From: Flavobacterium zhairuonense
GTDB lineage: Bacteria > Bacteroidota > Bacteroidia > Flavobacteriales > Flavobacteriaceae
DNA length: 64,000 nt
Direction of reading: 5' to 3'
Assembly (NCBI RefSeq): GCF_004352915.1
Contig: NZ_SJSY01000075.1
Coordinates: 434,001-498,000, forward strand
Program-made: the position numbers and the translations under genes
Notes under the pieces: model-generated
Seen by the model: the letters and a program-made list of their open reading frames with translations, nothing else
Databases searched by the model: none
What the model was told of the DNA's origin: nothing
Shown here: one piece after another, positions 46,845 through 54,504 of the stretch
Numbering within the stretch: position 1 is the first letter of the stretch
How the letters are laid out: the number at the start of each line of letters is the position of its first letter

Positions 46845-47684
46845 ATGAAAACAGTAAATAAAATAGTTTTAGCAGTAATGCTTGTTTTGGCAAGTCAATC
46901 TTTTTTTGGTCAGAATCTGAAATTGATGACGTATAATATTCGTTTGGATGTTGCTTCAGATGGAGAAAATGCTTGGCCAAAGAGAAAGGAGTATTTTGCT
47001 TCTCAATTGCAATTTTACAGTCCAGATATTTTCGGGATTCAAGAAGGCTTACCAAATCAAGTAATTGATATTGCATCGGCTTTGCCAAATTATGCCAAGT
47101 TTGGAATTGGAAGAGAGGAAAATGGAACGGGAGAAGCTGCGACGATATTTTATAAAAAAGACCGTTTTCAGGTGCAGCAATCAAATACATTTTGGTTGTC
47201 TGAAACACCAAATCAAGTCTCTAAAGGCTGGGATGGGGCTTGCAATAGAGTTTGTACGTACGGACTTTTTAAAGACTTAAAAACCAAAAAGACGTTTTGG
47301 GTTTTTAATCTACATCTGGACCATATTGGTGAAGTTGCGAGAGTAAAAGGAGTAGAACTTGTTTTGTCGAAAATTGCGGAACTGAATACTAAAAAACTTC
47401 CTGTCTTTTTGATGGGAGATTTCAATTCAGAACCTGATACGAAACAAATCGTGGAAATAAAAAAGGTTATGGATGATACCAAAGATGTTTCAAAAGAAAA
47501 ACCATTTGGTCCTTATGGAACTTTCAATGGATTCCAACATGACAAACCAGTCAACCTATTGATCGACTATATTTTTGTGTCGAAAAATAGCGGACTTAAA
47601 ATTAAAAAACATGCAGTTTTAAGTGATTCGAAAGATTTAAAATATCCGTCAGATCATTTACCTGTTTTAATAGAAATAGATTGA
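46845..47684 (+). CDS. Secreted endonuclease/exonuclease/phosphatase-family protein
   Basis: This 279-residue protein has a signal peptide (VMLVLASQSFFGQN). It shows the EEP fold signatures: MTYNIR and FGIQEG (metal-binding Asn and Glu), MGDFNSEPD and PSDHLPVLI (Asp-His pair). It would hydrolyse phosphate esters such as nucleic acid, phosphoinositide or sugar-phosphate outside the cytoplasm. EEP genes recur in PULs but their role there is unclear. The GH30 gene after it starts two bases past its stop. Confidence 0.88.
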   Translation: MKTVNKIVLAVMLVLASQSFFGQNLKLMTYNIRLDVASDGENAWPKRKEYFASQLQFYSPDIFGIQEGLPNQVIDIASALPNYAKFGIGREENGTGEAATIFYKKDRFQVQQSNTFWLSETPNQVSKGWDGACNRVCTYGLFKDLKTKKTFWVFNLHLDHIGEVARVKGVELVLSKIAELNTKKLPVFLMGDFNSEPDTKQIVEIKKVMDDTKDVSKEKPFGPYGTFNGFQHDKPVNLLIDYIFVSKNSGLKIKKHAVLSDSKDLKYPSDHLPVLIEID

Positions 47685-47686
47685 AT

Positions 47687-49111
47687 ATGAAAAACATCAA
47701 CAAAAAACTTCAAATTTTACTTTTACTGCCTTTGATTGCAGTTCAAATAAAATGCGGAACTTCAAAAAACACAGCAGCCAATTCTGGTAAAGCTGAATCT
47801 TGGATTACAACTACTGATGAAACATCAAAATTGAAAAAACAGCCAGATTTGGTTTTTAATTCTGATGTAAATTCGAATCAAACCATTACAGTTGACGCTT
47901 CGCAAAAATTCCAAACGATTGAAGGTTTCGGATTTTCTTTGACAGGAGGAAGTGCTCAAACCATTTTGAAATTGGATAAAGCGAAAAGAGAAGCATTGCT
48001 TCAAGAGCTTTTTTCAAGAAAAAATGATGCGATTGGAATTAGCTATTTAAGAATCAGTATTGGTGCTTCAGATTTGAATGAAGTAGTTTTTTCGTATGAT
48101 GATATGCCAGAAGGGCAAACAGATTTAAAACTGGAGCATTTTAATCTTGGACCAGATTTGAAAGATGTAGTTCCGGTTTTAAAAGAGATTTTAGCCATAA
48201 ATCCGAAAATTAAAATTATGGGCTCGCCTTGGTCGCCACCAGTTTGGATGAAAGACAATGGAAGCTCAAAAGGCGGTAGTTTACAGCCAAAATACTATCA
48301 AGTTTATGCTGAATATTTTGTGAAATATATTCAGGCAATGAAAGCACAAGGAATCGTAATTGATGCTATAACGCCTCAAAACGAGCCTTTGCATCCAGGA
48401 AATAATCCAAGTATGCTGATGCTCGCAGAACAGCAAGCAGATTTTATTGGAAACAATTTAGGTCCAGCTTTTAAAGCTGCCGGAATCAAAACTAAAATTA
48501 TTGTTTATGATCACAATTGCAATAAGCCTGAATATCCTTTGACTATTTTGAAAAATGCAAAAGCGAATCCTTATGTTACAGGTTCAGCATTTCATTTGTA
48601 TGAAGGCGATATCAGTGCTTTGACAACAGTTCATGACGCATTTCCAAACAAAGACTTGTATTTCACAGAGCAATACACAGGATCAAAAAGCAGTTTTGAA
48701 AATGATTTGAAATGGAGCGTAAAAAATGTTGTGATTGGTTCTATGCGTAACTGGAGCAAAAATGCACTTTCATGGGGATTGGCAAATGATGAATATTATA
48801 AGCCATTTACGCCAGGAGGTTGCTCAACTTGCAAAGGTGCTTTGATGATTGATCAAAATCAAAACATTAAGAGAGAAGTTGGATATTATATTATTGGTCA
48901 TGCTTCAAAATTTGTTCCTGAAGGTTCAGTAAGAATTGGAAGCAATATCGCAGGGAACTTACATAATGCGGCTTTCAAAACTCCGTCAGGACAAATTATT
49001 CTAATTGTAGAAAATGATGGAACGGCAGCAGAAACATTCAATATCAAATACAATCAAAAACAAATTTCAACTACCTTAAATGCAGGTGCAGTAGCAACTT
49101 ACGTTTGGTAA
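47687..49111 (+). CDS. GH30 family hydrolase, second beta-1,6-glucanase-type copy
   Basis: This 474-residue lipoprotein (cysteine 23 in VQIKCGTS) is paralogous to the gene at 42419. It shares EGFGFSLTGGSAQ, Glu 233 in TPQNEPLHPG and Glu 328 in LYFTEQYTG. I use the ATG at 47687; a TTG two codons earlier overlaps the EEP stop. The long Pro/Thr linker of the other copy is missing. Together with GH3 it could strip beta-1,6-glucan or laminarin branches. Confidence 0.9.
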   Translation: MKNINKKLQILLLLPLIAVQIKCGTSKNTAANSGKAESWITTTDETSKLKKQPDLVFNSDVNSNQTITVDASQKFQTIEGFGFSLTGGSAQTILKLDKAKREALLQELFSRKNDAIGISYLRISIGASDLNEVVFSYDDMPEGQTDLKLEHFNLGPDLKDVVPVLKEILAINPKIKIMGSPWSPPVWMKDNGSSKGGSLQPKYYQVYAEYFVKYIQAMKAQGIVIDAITPQNEPLHPGNNPSMLMLAEQQADFIGNNLGPAFKAAGIKTKIIVYDHNCNKPEYPLTILKNAKANPYVTGSAFHLYEGDISALTTVHDAFPNKDLYFTEQYTGSKSSFENDLKWSVKNVVIGSMRNWSKNALSWGLANDEYYKPFTPGGCSTCKGALMIDQNQNIKREVGYYIIGHASKFVPEGSVRIGSNIAGNLHNAAFKTPSGQIILIVENDGTAAETFNIKYNQKQISTTLNAGAVATYVW

Positions 49112-49125
49112 TCAAAATTAAATTC

Positions 49126-51354
49126 ATGAAAAAAATAACCACATTTGCCTTGTTGATGGCTGCGCTTTTTGCGACAGCGCAGCAACAGACAATAGATCAA
49201 AAAGTAAATGATTTATTGAAGAAAATGACTATTGAGGAAAAAATTGGTCAGCTTAATCAATACACAGGTGATAATCAAGCAACAGGACCAATTACTATAA
49301 ACCCGAACAAACAATCTGAAATTAAACAAGGTTTAATTGGTTCGATGTTGAATATCATTGGAACAAAATATACCAGACAATATCAGGAATTAGCAATGCA
49401 ATCTCGCCTTAAAATTCCATTGTTATTTGGTCAGGACGTTATTCACGGTTATAAAACAACATTCCCAATTCCGTTAGCCGAAGCAGCAAGCTGGGATTTG
49501 GCAGCAATCGAATTAGCAGCGAGAGTTGCGGCGACAGAAGCGGCAGCAAGCGGTATTCACTGGACATTTGCTCCAATGGTTGATATTGGTCGTGATCCAA
49601 GATGGGGAAGAGTTATGGAAGGCGCAGGAGAAGATACTTACTTAGGTTCTAAAATTGCTTATGCACGTGTAAAAGGTTTTCAAGGAAATAAATTAGGTGA
49701 TTTGAACTCTGTTATGGCTTGCGTAAAACACTTTGCAGCTTATGGTGCTGGTGTTGGCGGAAGAGATTATAACTCAGTTGATATGAGCGAAAGAATGTTG
49801 TTGGAAACCTATTTGCCTCCATTTAAATCGGCTTTAGATGCTGGTGCGGCAACCTTTATGAATTCATTTAATGATTTAAACGGAATTCCAGCAACAGGAA
49901 ATGCACATTTGCAACGCGATATTTTAAAAGGAAAATGGAATTTTCAAGGTTTCGTAGTTTCGGATTGGGGATCAATTGGAGAAATGGTAGCGCACGGTTA
50001 CTCAAAAGATCTTAAAGAAGCGGCCTATTCTGCAATTACTGCAGGAAGCGACATGGATATGGAAAGTAATGCATACCGCAAGAATTTAGCAGAATTAGTA
50101 AAAGAAGGAAGAGTTTCTGTTGATTTGATCGATGATGCTGTAAAACGTATTTTGCGCAAGAAATTTGAATTAGGTTTATTTGACGATCCTTACAAATATT
50201 CGGATGATAAAAGAGCGGAAAAAGTTTTAGGAAATCCTGAAAACAGAAAAGCAGCGCTTGAAGTAGCACAGAAAAGTATTGTTTTATTAAAAAATGAAAA
50301 TCAAACTTTACCACTTTCTAAAAACTTAAAAACTATTGCATTTATAGGCCCAATGGTAAAAGAATATAAAGCCAATATGGGATTTTGGTCAGTGGAACTT
50401 CCAGATGTAGATTACAACAAATGGGTTGTTTCGCAGTGGGACGGTTTGCAAAATAAAGTTGGGAAAAACACCAAATTGCTTTATGCAAAAGGTTGTGACG
50501 TTACTGGTGACAATAAAGACGGTTTTGCTGAAGCAATAGAAACTGCAAAACAAGCTGATGTTGTTATTTTGAGTATTGGAGAAAGACACGACATGAGTGG
50601 TGAAGCAAAAAGCCGAAGCGATCTTCATTTGCCAGGTGTTCAGGAAGATTTAGTAAAAGCGATTCAAGCTACAGGAAAACCGGTTGTGGTTTTAGTAAAT
50701 GCAGGAAGACCATTGATTTTTAACTGGACCGCAGACAACGTTCCTGCAATTGTATATACTTGGTGGTTAGGAACTGAGGCTGGAAATGCAATCGCTAATG
50801 TTTTATTTGGAGATTATAATCCATCAGGGAAATTGCCTATGACGTTCCCTAGAGAAATCGGTCAAATTCCAATTTACTATAACCATTTCAGTACAGGAAG
50901 ACCAGCTAAAAATGAAGATTCTAAAAACTATGTTTCGGCTTATATCGATTTGAAAAACTCACCAAAATTCCCATTCGGATATGGATTGAGTTATACAAAA
51001 TTTGATTATTCAGGTTTGAAACTTTCTTCAACAAAAATAAAAAGCAATGAAACAATTAAAGTTTCTTTCCAATTATCAAATGTTGGAAAAGTTGCTGGAG
51101 AAGAAGTTGTTCAATTGTATTTGAAAGATAAATTTGGTTCAGTAGTAAGACCGGTTTTAGAATTAAGAGATTTTCAGAAAGTAAAATTAAATGCGGGAGA
51201 ATCTAAAACAATTGAATTTACAATCGACAAAGAAAAACTTTCATTCTATAACAATAAATTAGAATGGGTTGCTGAACCTGGAGATTTCGAAGTAATGATT
51301 GGAGCTTCGTCAGCAGATATAAAACTTAGAGCAGACTTTGAATTAGTACAATAG
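49126..51354 (+). CDS. GH3 family beta-glucosidase (BglX-like)
   Basis: This 742-residue exported enzyme starts at 49126, where the ATG opens a signal peptide (MAALFATAQQQ); a longer frame overlaps the GH30 stop. It has the GH3 N-domain with nucleophile Asp 280 in GFVVSDWGS, the GH3 C-domain (GRPLIFNWTADNVPAIV; PSGKLPMTFPR) and a terminal fibronectin-III-like domain. It releases glucose from the ends of oligosaccharides, probably in the periplasm, and is the last enzyme of the operon. The 3' hairpin at 51370 ends the unit. Confidence 0.93.
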   Translation: MKKITTFALLMAALFATAQQQTIDQKVNDLLKKMTIEEKIGQLNQYTGDNQATGPITINPNKQSEIKQGLIGSMLNIIGTKYTRQYQELAMQSRLKIPLLFGQDVIHGYKTTFPIPLAEAASWDLAAIELAARVAATEAAASGIHWTFAPMVDIGRDPRWGRVMEGAGEDTYLGSKIAYARVKGFQGNKLGDLNSVMACVKHFAAYGAGVGGRDYNSVDMSERMLLETYLPPFKSALDAGAATFMNSFNDLNGIPATGNAHLQRDILKGKWNFQGFVVSDWGSIGEMVAHGYSKDLKEAAYSAITAGSDMDMESNAYRKNLAELVKEGRVSVDLIDDAVKRILRKKFELGLFDDPYKYSDDKRAEKVLGNPENRKAALEVAQKSIVLLKNENQTLPLSKNLKTIAFIGPMVKEYKANMGFWSVELPDVDYNKWVVSQWDGLQNKVGKNTKLLYAKGCDVTGDNKDGFAEAIETAKQADVVILSIGERHDMSGEAKSRSDLHLPGVQEDLVKAIQATGKPVVVLVNAGRPLIFNWTADNVPAIVYTWWLGTEAGNAIANVLFGDYNPSGKLPMTFPREIGQIPIYYNHFSTGRPAKNEDSKNYVSAYIDLKNSPKFPFGYGLSYTKFDYSGLKLSSTKIKSNETIKVSFQLSNVGKVAGEEVVQLYLKDKFGSVVRPVLELRDFQKVKLNAGESKTIEFTIDKEKLSFYNNKLEWVAEPGDFEVMIGASSADIKLRADFELVQ

Positions 51355-51369
51355 TAGAAGTCAATTTTA

Positions 51370-51442
51370 AATTGGCGTTATGGATTTTATAAAAGTTTTG
51401 AGTTATTTCAAAACAGTATTTATAAAATCCATAGCGCCAATT
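51370..51442. terminator. Long hairpin between GH3 and the convergent small gene
   Basis: Arms at 51370-51393 and 51419-51442 pair over 24 bases with one wobble, with some inner pairing (gttttga/tcaaaac). The right arm is the coding end of the small minus-strand gene, so its last codons are mirrored on the other side. Confidence 0.75.
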
Positions 51443-51660
51443 CCTTTATAGGATGCGTATAAAGCTTTATCAAAAGCTTCACGTTTTGCTTTTTTGTCTT
51501 TAGCTTCAGTTTCAACAATCATTTGATTGAAAATTTTCTCCTGTTGTTGGCTGTATTTTATAGATTCCTCCAATAAATACGTTTTCGAAACAAATCCGAA
51601 AGAAGTCCAGATTTTTGCTCGTATTTTTTTGTTTATATCTTTTAATGGATTAGTGCTCAT
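51403..51660 (-). CDS. Small hypothetical protein, 85 residues
   Basis: I do not recognise a function for this short cytosolic, helical protein (MSTNPLKDINKKIRAKIWTS). It is rich in Lys and Ala and has no cysteines. It ends in a hairpin shared with the GH3 gene (see 51370-51442), which fits a real, terminated transcript. Its start is 266 bases from the divergent Nudix gene, with palindromes between. Confidence 0.6.
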   Translation of the reverse strand: MSTNPLKDINKKIRAKIWTSFGFVSKTYLLEESIKYSQQQEKIFNQMIVETEAKDKKAKREAFDKALYASYKGIGAMDFINTVLK

Positions 51661-51722
51661 AATCTCTCACATTGATTTATTGAATCACACAAATGTAATA
51701 ATATTCTTTCTTTTTGGCTTAA

Positions 51723-51756
51723 AATAATAACATATTTATTTAAATGTGTTATTATG
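51723..51756. promoter_or_regulatory. Palindrome between the small gene and the Nudix regulator
   Basis: aataataacatattt and aaatgtgttattatg form an inverted repeat with two mismatches across a 4-base spacer. It is a plausible operator for the adjacent Nudix regulator. A shorter palindrome, tgtga-tag-tcaca, lies at 51807-51819. The rest of the gap looks like plain AT-rich sequence. Confidence 0.4.
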
Positions 51757-51926
51757 ACGCAATGTACTTATTTTTTTTATATTTGATTTTAATTTTAAGT
51801 TAAAATTGTGATAGTCACACTTATTTAACATAGTCCAATTTTTGACGATAATCAGCAGAAATTGTTTTTATATTGCAAAATTGAATTAAATTGCACGGCT
51901 ATTCAATGAGGAAAAATTAGATTTTG

Positions 51927-52691
51927 ATGACAAAAAAGTTAAAAGACATAATAGAAAATAATGAAAATTATCAGCCTGGACTGTCGATCGACTGTGTCAT
52001 TTTTGGCTTTCATGATAACCAGCTTAAGGTTTTATTGATCAAAGTTGATAGAAATCCAAAATGGTCTTTGCCTGGTGGATTTATTCCAATTGATCAAGAT
52101 ATTGATACTGCAGCGGTCACCGTTTTGAACGACAGAACAGGTGTTGATGGAATTTTTTTAAGACAGTTTGCTACTTTTGGAAAAGTAAAACGAAACGATC
52201 AGCACTTTGATAAAAAAATATTAGAGTATTTAGAAATTGAAGAAGCAAAAGGAAAATGGCTTTTGCGTCGTTTTGTTACAATTGGCTATTATGCATTGGT
52301 CGATTTTTTAAAAACGATTCCCAAACCTTCGAGCGATCGTGAAATTGTGGAATGGATAGATCATAAAGAAGTTCCGGAACTTATTTTAGATCATAAAGAA
52401 ATTCTGGATAAAGCATTAGACACGCTTAGAATGGAATTGAATTTAATGCCAATAGGTTACAATTTATTGCCAGAGAAATTTACAATGCCTGAACTTCAAA
52501 AATTGTATGAAACGATTTTGGATAAGAAATTGGACCGCAGAAATTTTCTACGAAAAATAACTAACATAGGAATCGTAAAAAAACTTGACGAAAAGAAAAG
52601 CAATGTCGCTCACAAAGCCCCAAACTTATATTCTTTCGATAAGGAAAAATATGATGAAGTCTTGAAAAATGGGTTGAATCAGGGTTGGTAA
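51927..52691 (+). CDS. Nudix-fold transcriptional regulator (NrtR/AraR type)
   Basis: This 254-residue protein has an N-terminal Nudix domain (~15-150; VIFGFHDNQLKVLLIKVDRN, PGGFIPIDQD) followed by a winged-helix DNA-binding region (~165-230; MPELQKLYETILDKKLDRRNF). The Nudix box lacks most catalytic glutamates (VTVLNDRTGVDG), so it should sense a ligand, not hydrolyse one. In Bacteroides, regulators of this type control sugar use. I start at the ATG; a TTG one codon earlier also exists. Its position after the GH3 gene suggests a link to sugar metabolism. Confidence 0.85.
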   Translation: MTKKLKDIIENNENYQPGLSIDCVIFGFHDNQLKVLLIKVDRNPKWSLPGGFIPIDQDIDTAAVTVLNDRTGVDGIFLRQFATFGKVKRNDQHFDKKILEYLEIEEAKGKWLLRRFVTIGYYALVDFLKTIPKPSSDREIVEWIDHKEVPELILDHKEILDKALDTLRMELNLMPIGYNLLPEKFTMPELQKLYETILDKKLDRRNFLRKITNIGIVKKLDEKKSNVAHKAPNLYSFDKEKYDEVLKNGLNQGW

Positions 52692-52721
52692 GTAGTATTT
52701 AGATTAATTGAAATTATAAAA

Positions 52722-53243
52722 GTGGGTTTAATTTTAATCATTTGGCCTTTTGTTATTCTAGCTATAATTGGCTTGCTAATTGACAGCAAAAAATCAATAA
52801 GCAAAACAACAAAGTTTGTTTCTTTTCTTATTATTTCAGTAGTAATTTTTTTAGTTGCAAGAAGAATAAATAAGAAAACTGAAGTTGACAAAAATGATGT
52901 TTATGGTGAATATGTAATTGATACAACTCATTTTTATGGCAAACAGGCTAAATGGCAATACAATCATTTTAGATTTGAAATTAAAAGAAATAATAAGGTC
53001 GTCTTTCAATTGACAGAGCAGAATAAAATAGTTAAAAGCTATGCAGGAAGTGTCGAATTTTTAGAAGGATATATTCGACCAAGAATTATATTTCATTTCA
53101 AAGATCCTGTTCACCACATTGTTAAGGAAAATCCAACACTTTACAGAGATATGTGGTCTTTTTATTATGTATTCAATTCATCAAAATTTGGAAATGTATT
53201 TTTTAAAAAAGGAAAATGGGAACCAATTGTTGAATCAAATTAG
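52722..53243 (+). CDS. Hypothetical membrane protein
   Basis: I do not recognise this 173-residue protein. The start is GTG. Two N-terminal membrane helices (about residues 2-20 and 31-47) are followed by a ~125-residue hydrophilic beta-rich region (YVIDTTHFYGKQAKWQYNHF). That region could be a small lipocalin-like or immunity-like fold. It is 30 bases after the Nudix gene and eight bases before the YjbR gene, so it may be part of one transcript. Confidence 0.6.
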   Translation: MGLILIIWPFVILAIIGLLIDSKKSISKTTKFVSFLIISVVIFLVARRINKKTEVDKNDVYGEYVIDTTHFYGKQAKWQYNHFRFEIKRNNKVVFQLTEQNKIVKSYAGSVEFLEGYIRPRIIFHFKDPVHHIVKENPTLYRDMWSFYYVFNSSKFGNVFFKKGKWEPIVESN

Positions 53244-53251
53244 TTTAAGTT

Positions 53252-53572
53252 ATGGTATCAATAGAAGCATTCAGGAAATTAGCCTTGTCATTCGAAAATG
53301 CTACTGAAGAACCGCACTTTGAGAAAACGTCTTTTCGTATTAACAAAAAGATATTCGCCACTTTTGATGAAAAAAATAATCATGCCGTTTTGAAATTAAA
53401 CGAAATCGATCAATCTGTTTTTTGTGCTTCAAGCGAAATGATTTTTTATCCAATTCCGAACAAATGGGGAAAACAAGGCTGGACAATTGTTGAACTTTCA
53501 AAAGTAAGACCAGAAATGTTTGAAGATGCTTTAAGGCGTTCGTATGAAAATGTTGCAACCAAAAAGAAGTAA
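53252..53572 (+). CDS. MmcQ/YjbR-family protein
   Basis: This 106-residue protein belongs to the YjbR family, small wing-like proteins often described as DNA-binding. The start MVSIEAFRKLALSFENATEEPHFEK and the NKWGKQGWTIVELSKV motif are typical. Cellular role is not established. It ends five bases from the convergent alkB gene, with no room for a terminator between. Confidence 0.85.
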   Translation: MVSIEAFRKLALSFENATEEPHFEKTSFRINKKIFATFDEKNNHAVLKLNEIDQSVFCASSEMIFYPIPNKWGKQGWTIVELSKVRPEMFEDALRRSYENVATKKK

Positions 53573-53577
53573 TATTT

Positions 53578-54186
53578 CTATCTCACAATAGTTCTAAAAG
53601 TCAAATTTACTCGAGGTTTTTGTGTACTTTTTGTTGGAGGAAGTCGATGCAACCAATGCGTTTGCGTTTCATCTTTCATAACTAATAAACTTCCGTGTTC
53701 CAGAATTAAAGAAACGGTTTCTTTAGATTCTTTATGTTTAAAAGCAAATTTGCGTTCAGCGCCAAAACTTAATGATCCAATCGCGCCATTTTTTTTCAAA
53801 TCTTTTTCGGCATCACTGTGCCACGCCATTCCTTCTTCTCCAGAATGATACAAATTTAGCAGACAAGAATTGAAAGTTTCTCCTGTTTTTTCTTCAATGA
53901 TTTTTTTTAATTTTAAAAGTTCAGGAGTCCAAGGCAAAGCTTTTTTGGTTGTATTGGAATACGTATATTCAAATTCCTGATCGCCGTACCAAGCCACTTT
54001 TCGTTTGGTTAAAATTAATTTTCCAAAGATGATGGCTTCATCATTTTTCCACTCGATGGAATTTAATAAAATATCACGGTAAAAATCGGCTTCAGTTCTG
54101 GAAAACAATTTTCCGTAATAATTTACAATTCCGTTTTTTGGAAGTAAATTGGTGTTTTCGTCAGTTTCAGGATTAAATAAGTCCAT
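53578..54186 (-). CDS. alkB: AlkB-type 2-oxoglutarate/Fe(II) DNA dealkylase
   Basis: This 202-residue enzyme removes methyl groups such as 1-methyladenine and 3-methylcytosine from DNA or RNA by oxidation. Iron ligands His 123 and Asp 125 (AWHSDAEKD) and His 180 (HWLHRLP) are present. The 2-oxoglutarate-binding Arg pair is Arg 192 and Arg 198 (PRVNLTFR). The motifs are closer to the human ALKBH2/3 type than to E. coli AlkB. Its start overlaps the upstream Ada-domain gene by 14 bases, so both are co-translated. Confidence 0.94.
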   Translation of the reverse strand: MDLFNPETDENTNLLPKNGIVNYYGKLFSRTEADFYRDILLNSIEWKNDEAIIFGKLILTKRKVAWYGDQEFEYTYSNTTKKALPWTPELLKLKKIIEEKTGETFNSCLLNLYHSGEEGMAWHSDAEKDLKKNGAIGSLSFGAERKFAFKHKESKETVSLILEHGSLLVMKDETQTHWLHRLPPTKSTQKPRVNLTFRTIVR

Positions 54187-54418
54187 TTTTCCATTTTTGA
54201 TATTCGGTTTTCATGCAATGTCCACAAGGTCTGAAGCCATTTTTTCTGGCTTCATTTTCAGATAAAAAGAAAACCCGATTTTCACGTTTCATTCTTTTTC
54301 CCGAAGAACATTTTAGTGTTCCGTAGATTTTTAATTTTTGGTTTCCACCGAAACAAATTTCCGCATTTTTAACTTTAATACGAAGATCTGAATCGGATAT
54401 TTCAATGTGCTTTATCAT
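54173..54418 (-). CDS. Stand-alone Ada-type metal-binding domain protein
   Basis: This 81-residue protein resembles the N-terminal Ada domain that takes a methyl group from phosphotriesters in DNA. The line LSENEARKNGFRPCGHC matches Ada well. Cysteines are at 22, 37, 65 and 68. Cys 37 would be the acceptor; the position of the second ligand of the Ada CxxxC motif holds Lys 41, so Cys 22 might complete the site. No AraC or MGMT part is attached. It overlaps alkB by 14 bases. Confidence 0.75.
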   Translation of the reverse strand: MIKHIEISDSDLRIKVKNAEICFGGNQKLKIYGTLKCSSGKRMKRENRVFFLSENEARKNGFRPCGHCMKTEYQKWKNGLI

Positions 54419-54432
54419 TCATTTTTAAGTTA

Positions 54433-54504
54433 CAAAGGTTCATAGGTTCAAAGAGGCAAAGGTTTGTTGCTTTGTAACTCTGCAACTTTGAACCTTTGTG
54501 CCTT
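54433..54504. repeat. Octamer-phased palindrome between oxygenase and Ada-domain genes
   Basis: Nine 8-base words in register run from 54433. The first four resemble CAAAGGTT and the last ones its complement (such as tgaacctt), so the whole folds into a hairpin. It ends on the stop of the gene at 54503 and could act as a minus-strand terminator or processing site. Confidence 0.7.

Noticed and set aside
46822..47211. 129-residue open frame opposite the EEP gene
   Set aside because: The forward frame has a signal peptide and EEP motifs; the reverse has none.
51807..51819. CRP-type site tgtga-n-tcaca
   Set aside because: The spacer is three bases; classical CRP sites have six. Kept only as a short palindrome next to the Nudix gene.
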